64,000 nt of DNA from Lepus europaeus (taxonomy: Eukaryota; Chordata; Mammalia; Lagomorpha; Leporidae): contig NC_084827.1 in the NCBI RefSeq assembly GCF_033115175.1, positions 177,941,401-178,005,400 on the forward strand, read 5' to 3'. Both the position numbers and the translations under genes were made by a program. Below the pieces are notes generated by a model. It was not told the DNA's origin, searched no databases, and worked only from the letters and a program-made list of their open reading frames with translations. The stretch's first letter is position 1; every line of letters starts with the position of its first letter. Positions 1 through 11,418 of the stretch are shown here, piece after piece.

Positions 1-205
1 GCACCAGCATCCCAAATGGGCACCAGGTTCTAGTCCCGGTTGCTCTTCTTCCAGCTCTCTGCTATGGCCCGGGAAGGCAGTGGAGGATGGCCTAAGTACT
101 TGGGGAATGAACCAACGGAAGGAAGACCTTTCTCTCTGTCTCTTTCTCTCTCACTATCTATAACTATACCTATCATAAAAAAAAAAAAAAAAAAAAGAAA
201 AGAAA
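1..205 (+). mobile_element. CSINE, cut by window edge
   Basis: The 3' part of a lagomorph C-type SINE in plus orientation. It shows the 'ggttctagtcccggttg' body, the CT-rich stretch and a long poly-A tail ending near 205. The tRNA-like head is outside the window. The small open frames over it are SINE sequence, not genes. Confidence 0.9.
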
Positions 206-360
206 AAAATAGAAGAAGCAATCACAGTACAGATAATAACATAAATGTTTTTCAACCCTTAGAGTTAGAGCTTCAAGAATATCCCCAGACTTTCAGTCCT
301 GCCCCTACGTACTGAGGACCGAGCAGGCACCCTGGGAGAAGGCAGGTTACTGATCTTTAC

Positions 361-507
361 CTTTGTTGCTTTAACCAGTTTGTCACAAGTTTCACAGTAG
401 TACAAGTTATCACAGTCAAACACTTCCTCTTCTACATACATGTTCCAGAGTGCGTCTTCCAAACCAGACACATTTTTGACGGCTACTGTTAGGTCTAAGA
501 AGTCTTC
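361..507 (-). CDS. USP40: USP40 coding exon (fifth coding exon, partial gene)
   Basis: This exon encodes 49 residues of the ubiquitin-specific protease USP40, a cysteine deubiquitinase. On the minus strand it is bounded by an acceptor (CAG|GAAGAC, AG at 509-508) and a donor (AAAG|GTAAAG, GT at 360-359). It is exactly 147 nt and continues in frame from the exon at 2534-2698. It contains YYCETCDK, the second Cys-Cys pair of the zinc-binding finger in the USP fold. The first pair (CKEC) is in the preceding exon. The stretch also carries the DLTVAVKNVSGLEDAL segment that I recognise from mammalian USP40. The remaining exons lie to the left of the window. Splice sites and frame are read directly; the gene name rests on family knowledge and on the neighbouring UGT1A cluster. 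Confidence 0.93.
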
Positions 508-509
508 CT

Positions 510-1194
510 GAAATATACATGAATATAAAATTGAAAAAAACAACTTCAGAGATTTACAGACACATCACCGATTCATACATACATGGGGAACAGATACGAT
601 ACGTTTTTCTAAAACACGGTACACATGAAAGTAGATTTTCTGATTAGATACTGTGAATTCACAACACTAAATATATTTCTAAATCAAACTATAATTTTAC
701 TTATAACAGGAAAAGCTTATAAGGAAGAAGTTTATGAGTATTCTGCAAATATAGTAAAACTTGTTTCATCAGGAAATTAACCACAATAAAGCACGTATCT
801 AAATTTAGGTGTACATACTGGGACATTCCAGGTTTATTAGCACAGATTCATCTCTAGGCTAGAATATAACAGCAAAAGCAGGGTTGAATTTTCTAATGTA
901 AACTCTGTTTCTTCGTTTGCTTTTGCCAGGGTTGGTTTAAGATCTATTGAGGAAGTTAAAAGAAAAAACTATATTGAACAAGGATAAAAAAAGGAATGTA
1001 TTTTGTAAAAAGGTAATTTATCAAGTCTACTATAACTACATTTGAGTTATAATTCTAGTGATAAATGCTGTAACAATTAGGTAAGTTTAAATCTGCATGT
1101 GTGTAACAGCATTATTTTAAGGAGTTAGGAAGACTGGAAAATAATACGCACTAGTTAGTTCATGGCAGAAATCTTAAATAATGAAAGTAACGTT
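510..1194. other. USP40 intron sequence, no recognised element
   Basis: AT-rich intron DNA between the last USP40 exon in the window and the first full-length SINE. I see no gene or recognisable repeat here. Confidence 0.6.
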
Positions 1195-1209
1195 TATATA
1201 TTGCTTATA

Positions 1210-1544
1210 GCCGGTGCCGCGGCTCACTAGGCTAATCCTCCACCTGCGGCGCCGGCACACCGGGTTCTAGTCCCAGTAGGGGCGCTGGATTCTATCCCGG
1301 TTGCCCCTCTTCCAGGCCAGCTCTCTGCTGTGGCCCGGGAGTGCAGTGGAGGATGGCCCAAGTGCTTGGGCCCTGCACCCCATGGGAGACCAGGAGAAGC
1401 ACCTGGCTCCTGCGTTCGGATCAGCATGGTGTGCTGGCCGCAGTGCGCCGGCCACAGCAGCCATTGTGGGGTGAACCAATGGAAAAGGAAGACCTTTCTG
1501 TCTCTCTCTCTCTCACTGTCCACTCTGCCTGTCCAAAAAATATA
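1210..1544 (+). mobile_element. CSINE, full length
   Basis: Complete SINE in plus orientation: GC-rich tRNA-like head (gccggtgccgcggctcactag), body, CT repeat and short A tail. It is flanked by the target-site duplication TATATATTGCTTATA (1195-1209 and 1545-1559). It lies in a USP40 intron, antisense to USP40. Confidence 0.95.
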
Positions 1545-1559
1545 TATATATTGCTTATA

Positions 1560-2533
1560 ATATATGTGTAAAAAGTTAATATCTATAATTTATAATGTGC
1601 CTTACATTCAGTGATTTTGGGAATTATTGTTAATTATTACAATAGCTAACCCAATCATACAGTAATTCAAAGACACATACTACAGCTTAGTCTCTAATGA
1701 GGCTGCTAAGACAGCGTCTATCAGCACAGGCAATACAGCCCAGATGCATTATTTTAATCTCCAACTTTGTCTCAAAAATATATATATATATATAAAATCT
1801 CCAAAAGAACAATAAATGCATTAATAAAATGGCATTTAATCTTTCACTTATATAGTCAGATACAGAAACTTTCTACAAATCTTGCTGTAACAAAAGGAGA
1901 TTTTCATTAAAAGGTTCAGTAATGAAACCAATGGGCTATGTAAGATTTGTAGAGCAAACAGATTATATTTACAAGACCAAGTTTCCAATTTCTAATTCCA
2001 ATAAGATTAAATGGGACGCTGGTTACAAAGAATCAAAGGTTACACTAATTAGAACAGATTGTAATAGCTTTACATATAACATATAGCTCACAGACAATAT
2101 ATAGCACACAAATGAACTTTCTGAAGGATATTAATAACTGAATTCAATAATTACAGATGTTTATCAATTTAAATATTCTTCGCTGTTTTCTATTTTTATT
2201 ACTTTCCTAATTAATCTTTGTTACAACATTTCAGTCATGATAATATTAGTTTCTCTCATAAGGTCACAGTATTCAATCCATAAACATTCCTCAAATCTAT
2301 TTTCCAAATATTAGTATACTGGATAGAAGACTGTTTCAAGATGTTCGCTTCTTTCAATTTTCTGGAGAAATGTGGTTATAAACCACTGATTCAGGCATAG
2401 CGTAAAACAAAAACAAAACCCCAGCAATTGTTTCTAATAATGAACATTTCAATGTCCATGTGTAATAGATTGTAGATTTAATCACATGAACTTCACAATG
2501 TAAGTTTTTACTAACATCCTTCTGCATATTCAC
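1560..2533. other. USP40 intron sequence, no recognised element
   Basis: AT-rich intron sequence with a short (TA)n run near 1771-1791. No exon-like frame with splice sites and no repeat family was recognised. Confidence 0.55.
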
Positions 2534-2698
2534 CTGCTTCTCACTGGTGTTCTTACATTCTTTACAAACAATCTGGTTAACAACAGTTCCGTGATACAGA
2601 CGATTGATGAGGTCATGGCCGGACGTCCCCACTAAAGAAGTTTCCAAAGCACTGAAGAGAATTCGATTTAGTTCCTGTACATCATGTTGCCTCATTTC
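2534..2698 (-). CDS. USP40: USP40 coding exon (fourth coding exon)
   Basis: Encodes 55 residues of the USP40 catalytic domain. The acceptor is TTTTATAG|GAAATG (AG at 2700-2699) and the donor is AAGCAG|GTGAAT (GT at 2533-2532); the length of 165 nt keeps the frame on both sides. It carries MRQHDVQELNRIL, the USP box that typically reads QQDAHEFL, where the conserved Gln and Asp help shape the active site. It also carries VCKECKN, the first Cys-Cys pair of the zinc finger, whose partner pair is in the exon at 361-507. It joins SFGWTSNE of the upstream exon directly. The open frame runs past the donor into intron, so the tail after SEKQ is not protein. Confidence 0.94.
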
Positions 2699-2728
2699 CT
2701 ATAAAACAGGTAATTTTCATTTTAATTG

Positions 2729-3000
2729 TTTAAATTTTTATTTATCTGAGAGACAGGGAGAACTCCTATCAGCTGGGACATTCCCCAGATGCCCACAGTG
2801 CCTTGGGTTGGGGCTGGGCCAGGCTGAAGTTGGGAGCTGGAACTCAATCCAAGTCCCATGTGGGTGGCAGGAACCCAATACTTGAGCCCTCACTGATGCC
2901 TCTCAGGGTGCATATGAGTCAGGATTTGGAGCCAGGAATCACACCAAGGCACTCCAGGATGGAATGCAAGCTTCTTAACTGATAGGACAAACACCCACCC
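2729..3000 (-). mobile_element. Old diverged CSINE
   Basis: Minus-orientation SINE relic: starts with 'tttatttatctgagagacagg' and runs through the body to 'aggacaaacacccacccc', where the tRNA-like head should be. It is much more diverged than the GC-rich CSINEs nearby. Confidence 0.75.
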
Positions 3001-3071
3001 CACAAAGCGGGGAATTTTTAAATGTAATTTTGTGCTTCAGATAAAAAAAAAGATTTTAAGAATAGCACTAG

Positions 3072-3375
3072 TGGGGCTGGCGCTGTGGCATAGTAGGTTA
3101 AGCCTCCACCTGCAGCGCCTGCATCCCATATGGGCACCGCTTTGAGTCTCAGCTGCTCTACTTCCAATCCAGCTCCCTGCTATGGCCTGGGAAAGCAGAA
3201 GATGGCCCAAGTCCTTGGGCCCCTGCACCCATGTGGGAGACCTGGAAGGAGCTCCTGCCTCCTGGCTTTGAATGGGACGAGCTTCAGCTGTGTTGGCCAT
3301 TTGGGGAGTGAACCAGTGGATAGAAGATCTGTCTCTCCCTCTATTACTCTGCCTTTCAAATAAATAAATCTTAAA
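3072..3375 (+). mobile_element. CSINE (older subfamily)
   Basis: Plus-orientation SINE, from 'ggggctggcgctgtggcatagtagg' to 'ctttcaaataaataaatctt'. This head and tail belong to the subfamily with an (AAAT)n-AATCTT end. Confidence 0.9.
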
Positions 3376-3644
3376 ACAAAAGAAATCACCACTTCTTTTT
3401 ATTTATGATACAAAATGAAAATACAAACAGGCAGCATTCAGTGTGTATATGTAAGCCAATTCACACAACCACTGGAAAACACATGCATTCTTTTGGGAAA
3501 CCAGACACAGGCCACATCACAGAAGGAACACGCTAAGTACAGACCAATGTCTAAGAGCTGACAGTGTCTGCCTAAGAAACTCACTTAGATCACAGTGGTT
3601 GGAAAACAATCTGAATAATGAACATTTTAGAAAGGAGCTACACT

Positions 3645-3970
3645 GGGGCCTGCACTGTGGCGTAGCAGGCAAAGCTGCCACTTGCAGTGCTGGCATCCCA
3701 CATGGGCGCCGGTTCAAATCCCGGCTGCTCCACTTCCAATCCAGCTCTCTGCTATGGCCTGGGAAAGCAGTAGAAGATAGCCCAACTCCTTGGGCCTCTG
3801 CCCCTTTGCAGGAGACCCGGAGGAAGTTCCTGGCTCCTGGCTTTGGATCAGCACAGCTCCAGCCGTTGTGGCCAGTTGGGGAGTGAACCAACACATGGAA
3901 GACCTCTTTCTCTCTGCCTCTCCTCTTCTCTAACTCTGACTTTCAAAAAATTAAATCTTAAAAACAAAAA
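3645..3970 (+). mobile_element. CSINE (older subfamily)
   Basis: Plus-orientation SINE from 'ggggcctgcactgtggcgtagcagg' through the CT-rich stretch to 'ttaaatcttaaaaac'. Confidence 0.9.
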
Positions 3971-4390
3971 AGGAAGGAAGTACAATTTATTGCTCTGAAG
4001 TGTAAGCCAAACAAAACAAGACTTAACACGGTGAGAGATTCCCGAAGGAACTTGCTGTGAACCTGTGAACCCTTATGAGCCGTGGAGCGAAGTGTGAACT
4101 ACTCCTTAAGAACAACCATAAACCATAGCCAAAGGGCACTCAGCACTCAGAGGAGAGGGGGAGGAGCAGCCAGAGGGCAGAGGTGGGGACAGAAGTTCCA
4201 GAAGAAGGGCTGTTAGGAGGGTGGGGAGTGCTGCGAGAACCCATTCAGCTAAGAACAGAGCAGTGCCCTGTAGCCTTGGCATCTGAATGCTACTATGGAC
4301 TTTGGCAGGAAGAGTACAAAGGACATGGAGGAAAAAAATGGAAGGTACAGAAGTAGGGGTAGTGGGGGAAAACAACATTAAAAATAATCT
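3971..4390. other. USP40 intron sequence, no recognised element
   Basis: Purine-rich intron DNA between SINEs. The open frames here lack splice sites or any family motif. Confidence 0.5.
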
Positions 4391-4698
4391 GCACAGCCAG
4401 TGTTGCAATGCAGCAGGTTAAGCTTCCTGCAATGCTGCCATCCCATACCAGGGTGGGGGTTTGAGCCCTGGCTGCTCTGGCTTCAGATCTAGCTCCCTGC
4501 TCCTGCACCTGGGAAAGCAGGGGAAGATGGCCCAGAGAGTTGGGTCTGCACCCACATGAGCCCAGATAGAATTTCAAGCTCCTGGCTTCAGCCTGGACCA
4601 GCCCCGGGCCACTGCAGCCATTTGGGTAGTGAACCACTGGTTGGGAGATCGGTCACTCTGCCTTTCAAATAAATAAATAAATCTTTAAAAAAAAAAAG
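4391..4698 (+). mobile_element. Diverged CSINE
   Basis: Plus-orientation SINE: 'acagccagtgttgcaatgcagc' head, body with 'tcccatacc', and 'ctttcaaataaataaataaatcttt' tail with poly-A. Confidence 0.85.
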
Positions 4699-4999
4699 TT
4701 TCCTGTGGAAAGAAACCCAGAACAAGAAGTGAAGCTAAAGCTCTCTCTTCTTTTAAAATACAAGGATGTACATTTGTCCTGTATGACAGCTCTGACAGAA
4801 AACTTGAAGACATTTTTAAGCATTGCTTCTGAGCGATCCTATATTGGGCAAAGGTGCCTCAGAAGCCTTCTCCTACCACTGCAGGTCCAGTCTTAAATGG
4901 TTTCCTGCAAGACTTTATTTAGAAAAAGTAAGTTTTCATAGGTTTAAGAACTATGAAACCAGCAATTTAGTGGGAGCTCAAAAACACAGGGCAGGGGTA

Positions 5000-5350
5000 A
5001 CTGGCCAAGTGGATAAGATGTCCATGTTCCTTAAAGGGTGCCTGGGTCTGAGCCCCACCTCTGGCTGCTGACTCCATCTTCCTGCTGACGTCAACCCAGG
5101 GAGGCAGCAGTGATGGCTCCGGTACGTGGGTCCCCGCCACACAGCAAGACCTGGATGGAGTTCCTGGCTCTTGGCTTAGCCCCACCTGCTGTGGGATTCT
5201 GGAGAGTGAGCCGGCACAGGGAATATATAACTACGTGTGTCTCTCTCTCAACTCTTACTCTCTCCCTTCTTCCCTCCTACCTCCCTCCCCTGTCTGCCCT
5301 CCCTCCCGCCCCACTGCCAGCCCTGTCGCTTTACCTTTCAAATAATACTC
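5000..5350 (+). mobile_element. Very diverged CSINE relic with pyrimidine tail
   Basis: Scattered matches to the SINE body ('aagacctggatggagttcctggc', 'ggagagtgagcc') followed by a long CT-rich tract and 'tttacctttcaaataa'. Old copy, plus orientation; the head is hard to place. Confidence 0.6.
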
Positions 5351-5354
5351 AAAC

Positions 5355-6055
5355 AAACAAAAAAAAGAATGGAGTACTGATACATGAATGAGCCTTGAAA
5401 ACATGTCCTAAGCAGAAGCAGCCAGTTACTGAAGACCACATATCATACAATTTTATTTTTATTTTTGACAGGCAGAGTGGATAGTGAGAGAGAGAGAGAG
5501 ACAGAGAGAAAGGTCTTCCTTTTTGCCGTTGGTTCACCCTCCAATGGCTGCTGCGGCCGGCGCATCTCGCTGATCCGAAGCCAGGAGCCAGGTGCTTTTT
5601 CCTGGTCTCCCATGCGGGTGCAGGGCCCAAGCACTTGGGCCATCCTCCACTGCCTTCCCGGGCCATAACAGAGAGCTAGCCTGGAAGAGGGGCAACCGGG
5701 ATAGAATCCGGCGCCCCAACTGGGACTAGAACCCGGTGTGCCGGCACCGCGAGGCGGAGGATTAGCCTGTTAAGCCACGGCGCCGGCCATACCATTTTAT
5801 TTCCATGAAATGTCTAGAATAGGCACTCCATACCAGATTAGAGGTTATCAGAGGATGGAGGGAGTGGTGGATGGGGAGTGACAGTTAAAAGGTTGGAGTT
5901 TATTTTTCAGGAGGTGAAACGTTCTGAAATTGGTTGCAGTGATGGCTGCACAACCCTGTGAATGAATATTCTTTAAAAAAAAATCACTGGAGTGTACCCT
6001 TCAAGAGTAAATTTACGGCATGTAGATTATATTTCAATAAACCAGTTATTTCTTT
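5355..6055 (+). mobile_element. Old L1 3' end, split by a SINE
   Basis: The two pieces outside the nested SINE (about 5355-5458 and 5803-6055) resemble the 3' end of ancient mammalian L1 in plus orientation ('ttgaaaacatg', 'ggttatcagaggatgg', 'ggctgcacaacc', 'tatttcaataaa'). Confidence 0.6.
5459..5788 (-). mobile_element. CSINE, young GC-rich type
   Basis: Minus-orientation SINE: reversed A tail, 'gacaggcagagtgga', (GA)n and a GC-rich tRNA-like head ending 'cacggcgccggcc'. Flanked by near-identical duplications ATACAATTTTATTT (5445-5458) and ATACCATTTTATTT (5789-5802). Confidence 0.93.
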
Positions 6056-6289
6056 AAAAAAGGGAAGCAAAAAGGAATGAACCCTAAGCACCAGCTGTAC
6101 ACCAGAACTTTCACCAGTTTAGGGAACGTTTTATTACCCTATTTTATTCCAAAGTTCCTGCCTCGCCTTGCCTGCCTCTTTAGTGATCCTAGTTACAGAG
6201 TGTTTCTGATTAGAAGACCTCCGGTCAGCTATCACTGAGGGCAATGTAACATTATTCCTATCACTGCCTGCTGGAATTCTGTGCTGAGG

Positions 6290-6550
6290 GCATGTATGGC
6301 AGCAGTGGGAGGCCAGTGTCTCTTATCAAAGTGCCTGGTTGGAGTCCTGGGTCCACCTTCAACCCCAGCTTCCTGCTAATGCAAACTCAGGGAGGCTCAT
6401 GTCCTTGTCACCCACACGGCAGACCCAGACTGAGATCCCAGCTCCTGGCTGTGGCCTGGGCCCGCCCAAGCTATTGTGGGCATTCAGGGAGTAAACCAGC
6501 AAATGGGAGATGTGTCTGACTTTATCCCCACCTTCATAATAAAATAATTT
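6290..6550 (+). mobile_element. Diverged CSINE relic
   Basis: Plus-orientation old copy, seen in 'gcctggttggagtcctgg', 'cccagcttcctgctaatgc', 'agctcctggctgtggcc' and the tail 'cataataaaataattt'. Confidence 0.65.
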
Positions 6551-7298
6551 AAAAAGCTGTGACACTCTCCCAAACTGTCTTTGCAGGAATACATTTATCT
6601 CCCAACAAATGCGAGACCTGACCTTGCTTGAATGTGTACAGCTAACAGCTCATCAATGATGGCAAGGACCTTTACCTACCACTAACAAGTGTTTAGTGTT
6701 TGCATACACTGGAATACCTTTTAGGAATCCAAACGAGAGAAAGCCCCACACTATGGAATATAGGAAGAAAATACAAATCAAGTCAAGACAGGGAAAAGGA
6801 AAAGCCCTGCCCAAGAATGGTTTCACTGTTTTGGGTGAAGCAAGTGTTCAAATCCTAACACCTAGATCAAACACACAGCACATCACAAAGGCAGAAAGAA
6901 CTTTTTAAAAAATCACTTAAAATTGGATCTATCCATTATTGTTTGTCAAAGACTAAAAAGCTGATCAGCAGTTTGCTATATAAGTGGTAATTTTCCATAT
7001 GATAGGCATTGAGTATCAACTACATGCTAGGAAGATTCTTAGGGTAGAAAACATCAAACTCGGCTCTCACACTTCTTATTTTCACAATTCCCCGACCCCA
7101 AATCGTAGTCATTTATAAAATCCTGTAAACAACAACAATCTAAAAAATGTATTTCTAGCTTCAATTATTTAACGAGAAAGAAATATTCAAATAATACATT
7201 GAGACCCTAAGATCAGATTAGAGGATTCTGCGTAACATATTAAGCCAGCATTTACTCTTTCCTGCTGGGAGCATCCTTAGAGGAGCTGGCCTGCCCAC
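6551..7298. other. USP40 intron sequence, no recognised element
   Basis: Unclassified AT-rich intron DNA upstream (genome left) of the 7299-7412 exon. No repeat or exon signal was found. Confidence 0.5.
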
Positions 7299-7412
7299 CT
7301 CATTGCTGGTCCACCCAAAGCTGTCAGTGAGATCTTCTGTGGATGCAGCTTCCTGGTCCAGGAGCAGAAGCTGAGCAAACAGGCGCTGTAACTGTAAAGG
7401 TATAACTCGAAC
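7299..7412 (-). CDS. USP40: USP40 coding exon (third coding exon)
   Basis: Encodes 38 residues of the USP40 catalytic domain, between the Cys box and the QHDVQEL box. Minus-strand acceptor TCATTCAG|GTTCGA (AG at 7414-7413) and donor AATGAG|GTGGGC (GT at 7298-7297); 114 nt, in frame with both neighbours. The peptide contains IPLQLQRLFAQLLLLDQEA and the SFGWTSNE end, which leads into EMRQHDVQEL of the next exon. This region forms helices of the USP thumb, before the second conserved box. Residues beyond SNE in the open frame come from intron. Confidence 0.94.
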
Positions 7413-7710
7413 CTGAATGAGAAACAAAAGCATTTCTAAATCAACTCTTTATGTGTTGACTGGTGCTTTTAAAAACAGCTGCAGGCTAGTTCTCTCCTAA
7501 TTCACTCAGGAGAAGCTTATAAATACTTACATACAGAGAACTAATTAAGAGTCAGTTCTTTGAAAATTCTAATTCAACACAAGAGGTTTTAGTTATCTGG
7601 AGGTTTCTACCAGTTCCAATCAGTATTAAAATTCAAACAGGCCCTAACCAACCATCCAGTTAACTACACAGTATTGATCTGCAACAGACTGGAAATTAAA
7701 AAAAAACACA

Positions 7711-8030
7711 GGCCAGTGCTGCGGTGCAGTGGGTTAATCCATGGCCTGCAGCAATGGATTCCACATTACAGTGCCACAGGTTCAAATCCTGGCTGCTCTG
7801 CTTTCAAGCCAACCTCCTGTAATTAGCCTGGGAAGGCACTGGAAGCCGGTCCAAGAGATTGGGCCCCTACCACCCACACAGGAGACAATGATGGAATTCA
7901 CAGCCTCTGGCTTCAGCTAGGCAAGACCTGGCTGCTATAGCCATCTGGGGAGTAAACCAGCAAATGAAAGATCTCTTTGCTCTCTCTCTCCCTCTCTGAT
8001 GCTCTACTTTTCAAGTGGATAAATTTTCAA
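7711..8030 (+). mobile_element. CSINE (older subfamily)
   Basis: Plus-orientation SINE from 'ggccagtgctgcggtgcagtggg' to the CT repeat and 'ttttcaagtggataaatttt'. Confidence 0.85.
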
Positions 8031-8045
8031 AAAGGGGAGCGGGGG

Positions 8046-8370
8046 AGGCAGCACTGTGGCTTAGTGGGTTGAGCCACCACCTACAGTGCCAGCATCCCAT
8101 ATTGGTGCCAGTTGCTGCTCCATTTCCAATCCAGCTCCCGGCTAATGGCCTGGGAAAACAGCAGAGGATGGCCCAGGTGCTTGAGCCCCCGTACACACTT
8201 GGAGATCCAGATAAAGCTCTTGGCTCCTGGCTTCAGTCTGGTCCAGCCCTGGTCATGGCAGCCATTGGGGAAGTGAACCAGCGAATGGAAGACTTCTTTC
8301 TCTCTGCCTCTCCCTCTGTTTATTTTTAATTTATTTCAAATAATTTTAAAAAATCTTAAAAAAAAAAGAT
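8046..8370 (+). mobile_element. CSINE (older subfamily), tandem with the previous one
   Basis: Plus-orientation SINE from 'gaggcagcactgtggcttagtggg' to 'aatcttaaaaaaaaaag'. It sits only about 15 bp after the preceding SINE, suggesting insertion into or beside that copy's A tail. Confidence 0.85.
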
Positions 8371-8769
8371 CTGAGCTCAAAGGTGATGAAAGAGACTACT
8401 GAATTATATTTAACCAGGAAGAACTCTATTTATTGAACAAAACTGAAGAACCCTGGTCTTTATTTATGTATTTATTTTTGGTATAATTGCAAATAGGAGT
8501 ATTAAACAGATTTCCTCCTAAATTAATCCAAAAATGACTTGTAAATATCTCCCTCACCAGAAGAAAGAATGTGGAGCAAGGGCTATTTATAAAACAGTAG
8601 CACTATGATATTTGGAAAAACGATTCCAACAGGACATAGGCCAAGTCACTTTCTGAAAATACGGATCACATGTGGTAATTAATAAACTTTCTATGGAGAG
8701 GAGCCTAATTCCTTCCTGAAAAGACATTTCCTCAGAACTCCAGAGCCCAGTAAATCATAGATTCAATAC

Positions 8770-8837
8770 CTTTGCGTCAGGTTTATCCTTATCCTCTAAG
8801 GAACCAAGCTCTTCTGGACCAAGAGAAAACAAGGCTT
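8770..8837 (-). CDS. USP40: USP40 coding exon (second coding exon)
   Basis: A 68-nt exon too short for a simple open-frame search. The acceptor is CCTTAG|AAGCC (AG at 8839-8838) and the donor is GCAAAG|GTATTG (GT at 8769-8768). Its first two bases complete a Glu codon begun by the last G of the exon at 12455-12653. The rest encodes 22 residues, ALFSLGPEELGSLEDKDK and then PDAK, which run into VRVIPLQLQ of the following exon. The phase match on both sides and the USP40-like peptide make it secure. The acidic, charged peptide is a linker right after the catalytic Cys helix. Confidence 0.93.
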
Positions 8838-8839
8838 CT

Positions 8840-9667
8840 AAGGAAAGAGGAGAATCAGAGATGTAAATGGCATCACTTCATCTCCGAGAGCTGTTTCAGA
8901 AAGCCAAGACCACCACTAAGGAAAATCAGATTCTGAAATTCGTGGCAATATTTACACTATTTTGCTTTCTTATAACACTTTTAACCACTAATAAAATGAC
9001 ATGCTCAGCTTTCAGTATGACAGACCTATAAAAGGAGAAAAATCTTGTTTATGCAATAAAACTATACAAATATCAGAAATATTTGATGGTTTGCCACTGC
9101 CTATGTCAGTGAGTCCCAAAGCCGTAGGGAATCTTGGAAAACGTTAGGGTTTCAGGCAAATCTTTTCATACTATGAGACTGCCCACCTCCTCTTGTTGGA
9201 AGGACCACCTTTTGCTCCGAGATTGTGCATTTACTTTTGGAAAATGTCTTTCTACATTGAAGGTAACAACACCTGGTAATGACTGTACGTGGAAAGAGAA
9301 TCTGGCAACCGTTCTTGTCTTCAGAATTAACTTTACAGCCGACACCAAGGTTTGTCACTCAGCGGGGTACACAGAATCCTGAAGGGACTCCGCATCTAAA
9401 CCCAGACAGGAAGGAACTCCTCCTGGGAAACTGATAGGCTTCAGGGAGACAAGGGCTGGGCTGGGTGAGGCTCCTTACTGATCGACCCCTGTAGATCCAG
9501 TGATCGCTGTTACAAAGGTTCTATTCCTCCCCAGTACTGAGACTGGGAAAAACGGAACTAGAAACACACAAGTTAAAGGAAGACACTACAACGCTTTTGT
9601 AATTTTTCCCACTGCTCTCATCTACATTGTACCAGAAGTACAGTAAAACCCAATCTAGCTTTTCTGT
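8840..9667. other. USP40 intron sequence, no recognised element
   Basis: Unclassified intron DNA. Short open frames on both strands lack splice context. No transposon family was recognised. Confidence 0.5.
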
Positions 9668-9962
9668 TTTGTGAGGTAGAGTTACAGAGAGAGTGAAAGG
9701 CAGAGAGAAAGGTCTTCCATCCTCTGGTTCACTCCCCAAATGGCTGCAATGGCCAGAGCTGGATGGATCTGAAGCCAGGAGCTTCTTCCAGGTCTCCCAT
9801 GCGGGTACAGGGGCCCAAGGACTTGGGCCATCTTCTACTGCTTTCCCAGGCCATAGCAGAGAGCTGGATCGGAAGTGGAGAGGCCGGGATTCGAACCGGT
9901 GCCATATGCAATGCTGGCACTGCAGGCAGAGGCTTTACCCACCACGCTATAGCACTGCCCCT
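9668..9962 (-). mobile_element. CSINE (older subfamily)
   Basis: Minus-orientation SINE: 'gaggtagagttacagagagag', body 'aggtctcccatgcgggtacagg', ending 'cacgctatagcactgcccc'. Confidence 0.9.
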
Positions 9963-10364
9963 GCCTTACTTCTTAAACTACTACTCCAAAAACCTCCAAA
10001 ATTCTCCTCCCTCAGTTCTCTGCCAGTCCTTTTCCTTTCCAAATTGTACCTCCACTTCAATCAGCCTGGGGATTCACACTAAACTGCACAGGGAGTGCAC
10101 ATTCCAGCCAGATGCTGAGCTTGCAATTCCACTTCCTGGGGCTCTCAGCTCTCTTCCTGCCAAGTGACAGACGCTTCCCGGTGTGCCCACCCCTCACCTT
10201 CTTCCTCAGTCTCTTCCGGAGGCTATTTTTCTTTTTGTGTGCGATTATTTTTGTTTTTATTGATAGGTTCCTCTATTAAAATGTAAGTTATATTCTGTGT
10301 CTGACATTCAATAGGCACTAAGGGAAATGTTTATAGAATTATGTTCAATGGGAGGATTTTGGGG

Positions 10365-10635
10365 GTGGTCACTTGGTGCAGTGGTTAAGCTGCTGCTTGG
10401 GCTGCCTGCATCCCATTTTAGAGTGCCCGGTTCAAGTCCCAGCTCCCCTGCTGCCAATCCAGTTCTCTGATACTGCAAATGGTGGGAGGCAGCGGATGAT
10501 CTGTCAAGTACTCAGGTCCCTGCCTCCCACATGGGAGACCTGGACTGAGTTCTAGACTCCTGGCTTCAGCCTGGCTCAGCTCCAGCTGTCACTGCACTTG
10601 GGGAGTGAGCCAGAGTATGCAGCTCTCTCCCTCCC
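10365..10635 (+). mobile_element. Diverged CSINE
   Basis: Plus-orientation SINE: 'tggtcacttggtgcagtggttaagc' head, then 'cccggttcaagtcccagctcc' and 'ctcccacatgggagacctgg', fading in a short pyrimidine stretch. Confidence 0.8.
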
Positions 10636-10639
10636 CCCA

Positions 10640-10885
10640 CACTTTTTCCTCCAGAAACTTTTTAAGGAATACAAACTTCATGCATGTCATAAATACAACT
10701 TCAGGACACAGTGATTCTTCCCACTGTACCTGCCCTCCCACCCACACTCCCAGTCCTCTTCCTCCTCCCTCTCCTATTCCTATTCTTAACTATTGTCAAT
10801 TAACTTTATACACATATGATTCGCCCTATACTAAGTAAAGAGTTCAACAAATGGAATAATTTAAAAAAAAGCTACTTTTCTACTT
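10640..10885 (-). mobile_element. Lagomorph-type L1 3' end fragment
   Basis: The C-rich tract 'ctgccctcccacccacactccc' followed by 'tatactaagtaaagagttcaac' matches in style the reverse complement of the L1 3' UTR seen in the sense copy at 55015-55391 and the antisense copy near 40.4 kb. Reading is by eye. Confidence 0.5.
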
Positions 10886-11104
10886 CAAGTTGCCCTTTGA
10901 TCAACTATATAAAACTCCGGGAAAGTTTTATCCCTTTTAGGAATGATTACTGCCGAAATGTCTAATGGAGTCACTGGCCGCACCAGGACGGTATATTCTG
11001 ATAGAGCACATGAAGGACAAGCAGCGCCACTCTTCCAGTCCACACGCATCTCAATCCGCTGCAACGGCCTTGGGAAGGGGGCAGCGGGAAATATCGACAA
11101 AATC

Positions 11105-11410
11105 AGGGCTGGCGCTGTGGCATAGCAGGCAAAGCCGCCACCTGCAGTGCCAGCATCCCATACCGATGCCAGTTCAAGTCCCGGCTGTTCCACTTCCAAT
11201 CCAGCTCTCTGCTATGGCCTGGTAAAGCAGTGGACGATGGTCCAAGTGCTAGTGAGAGATCTGGAAGAAGCTCCTGGCTTCGGATCAGCCAAGCTCCAGC
11301 TATTGCAGCCATTTAGGGAATGAACTAGCAGATGGAAAATCGATCTCTCTCTCTCTTCTCTCTGCCTCTGTAACTCTGCCTTTCAAATAAACCTTTTAAA
11401 AAATCTATTT
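11105..11410 (+). mobile_element. CSINE (older subfamily)
   Basis: Plus-orientation SINE from 'gggctggcgctgtggcatagcagg' to 'ctttcaaataaaccttttaaaaaatc'. Short flanking duplication ACAAAATC at 11097-11104 and 11411-11418. Confidence 0.88.
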
Positions 11411-11418
11411 ACAAAATC

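Noticed and set aside
1210..1280. tRNA-like sequence (A/B-box-like) at the heads of many SINEs
   Set aside because: These are tRNA-derived heads of CSINE, repeated dozens of times; no complete cloverleaf or independent tRNA gene was supported.
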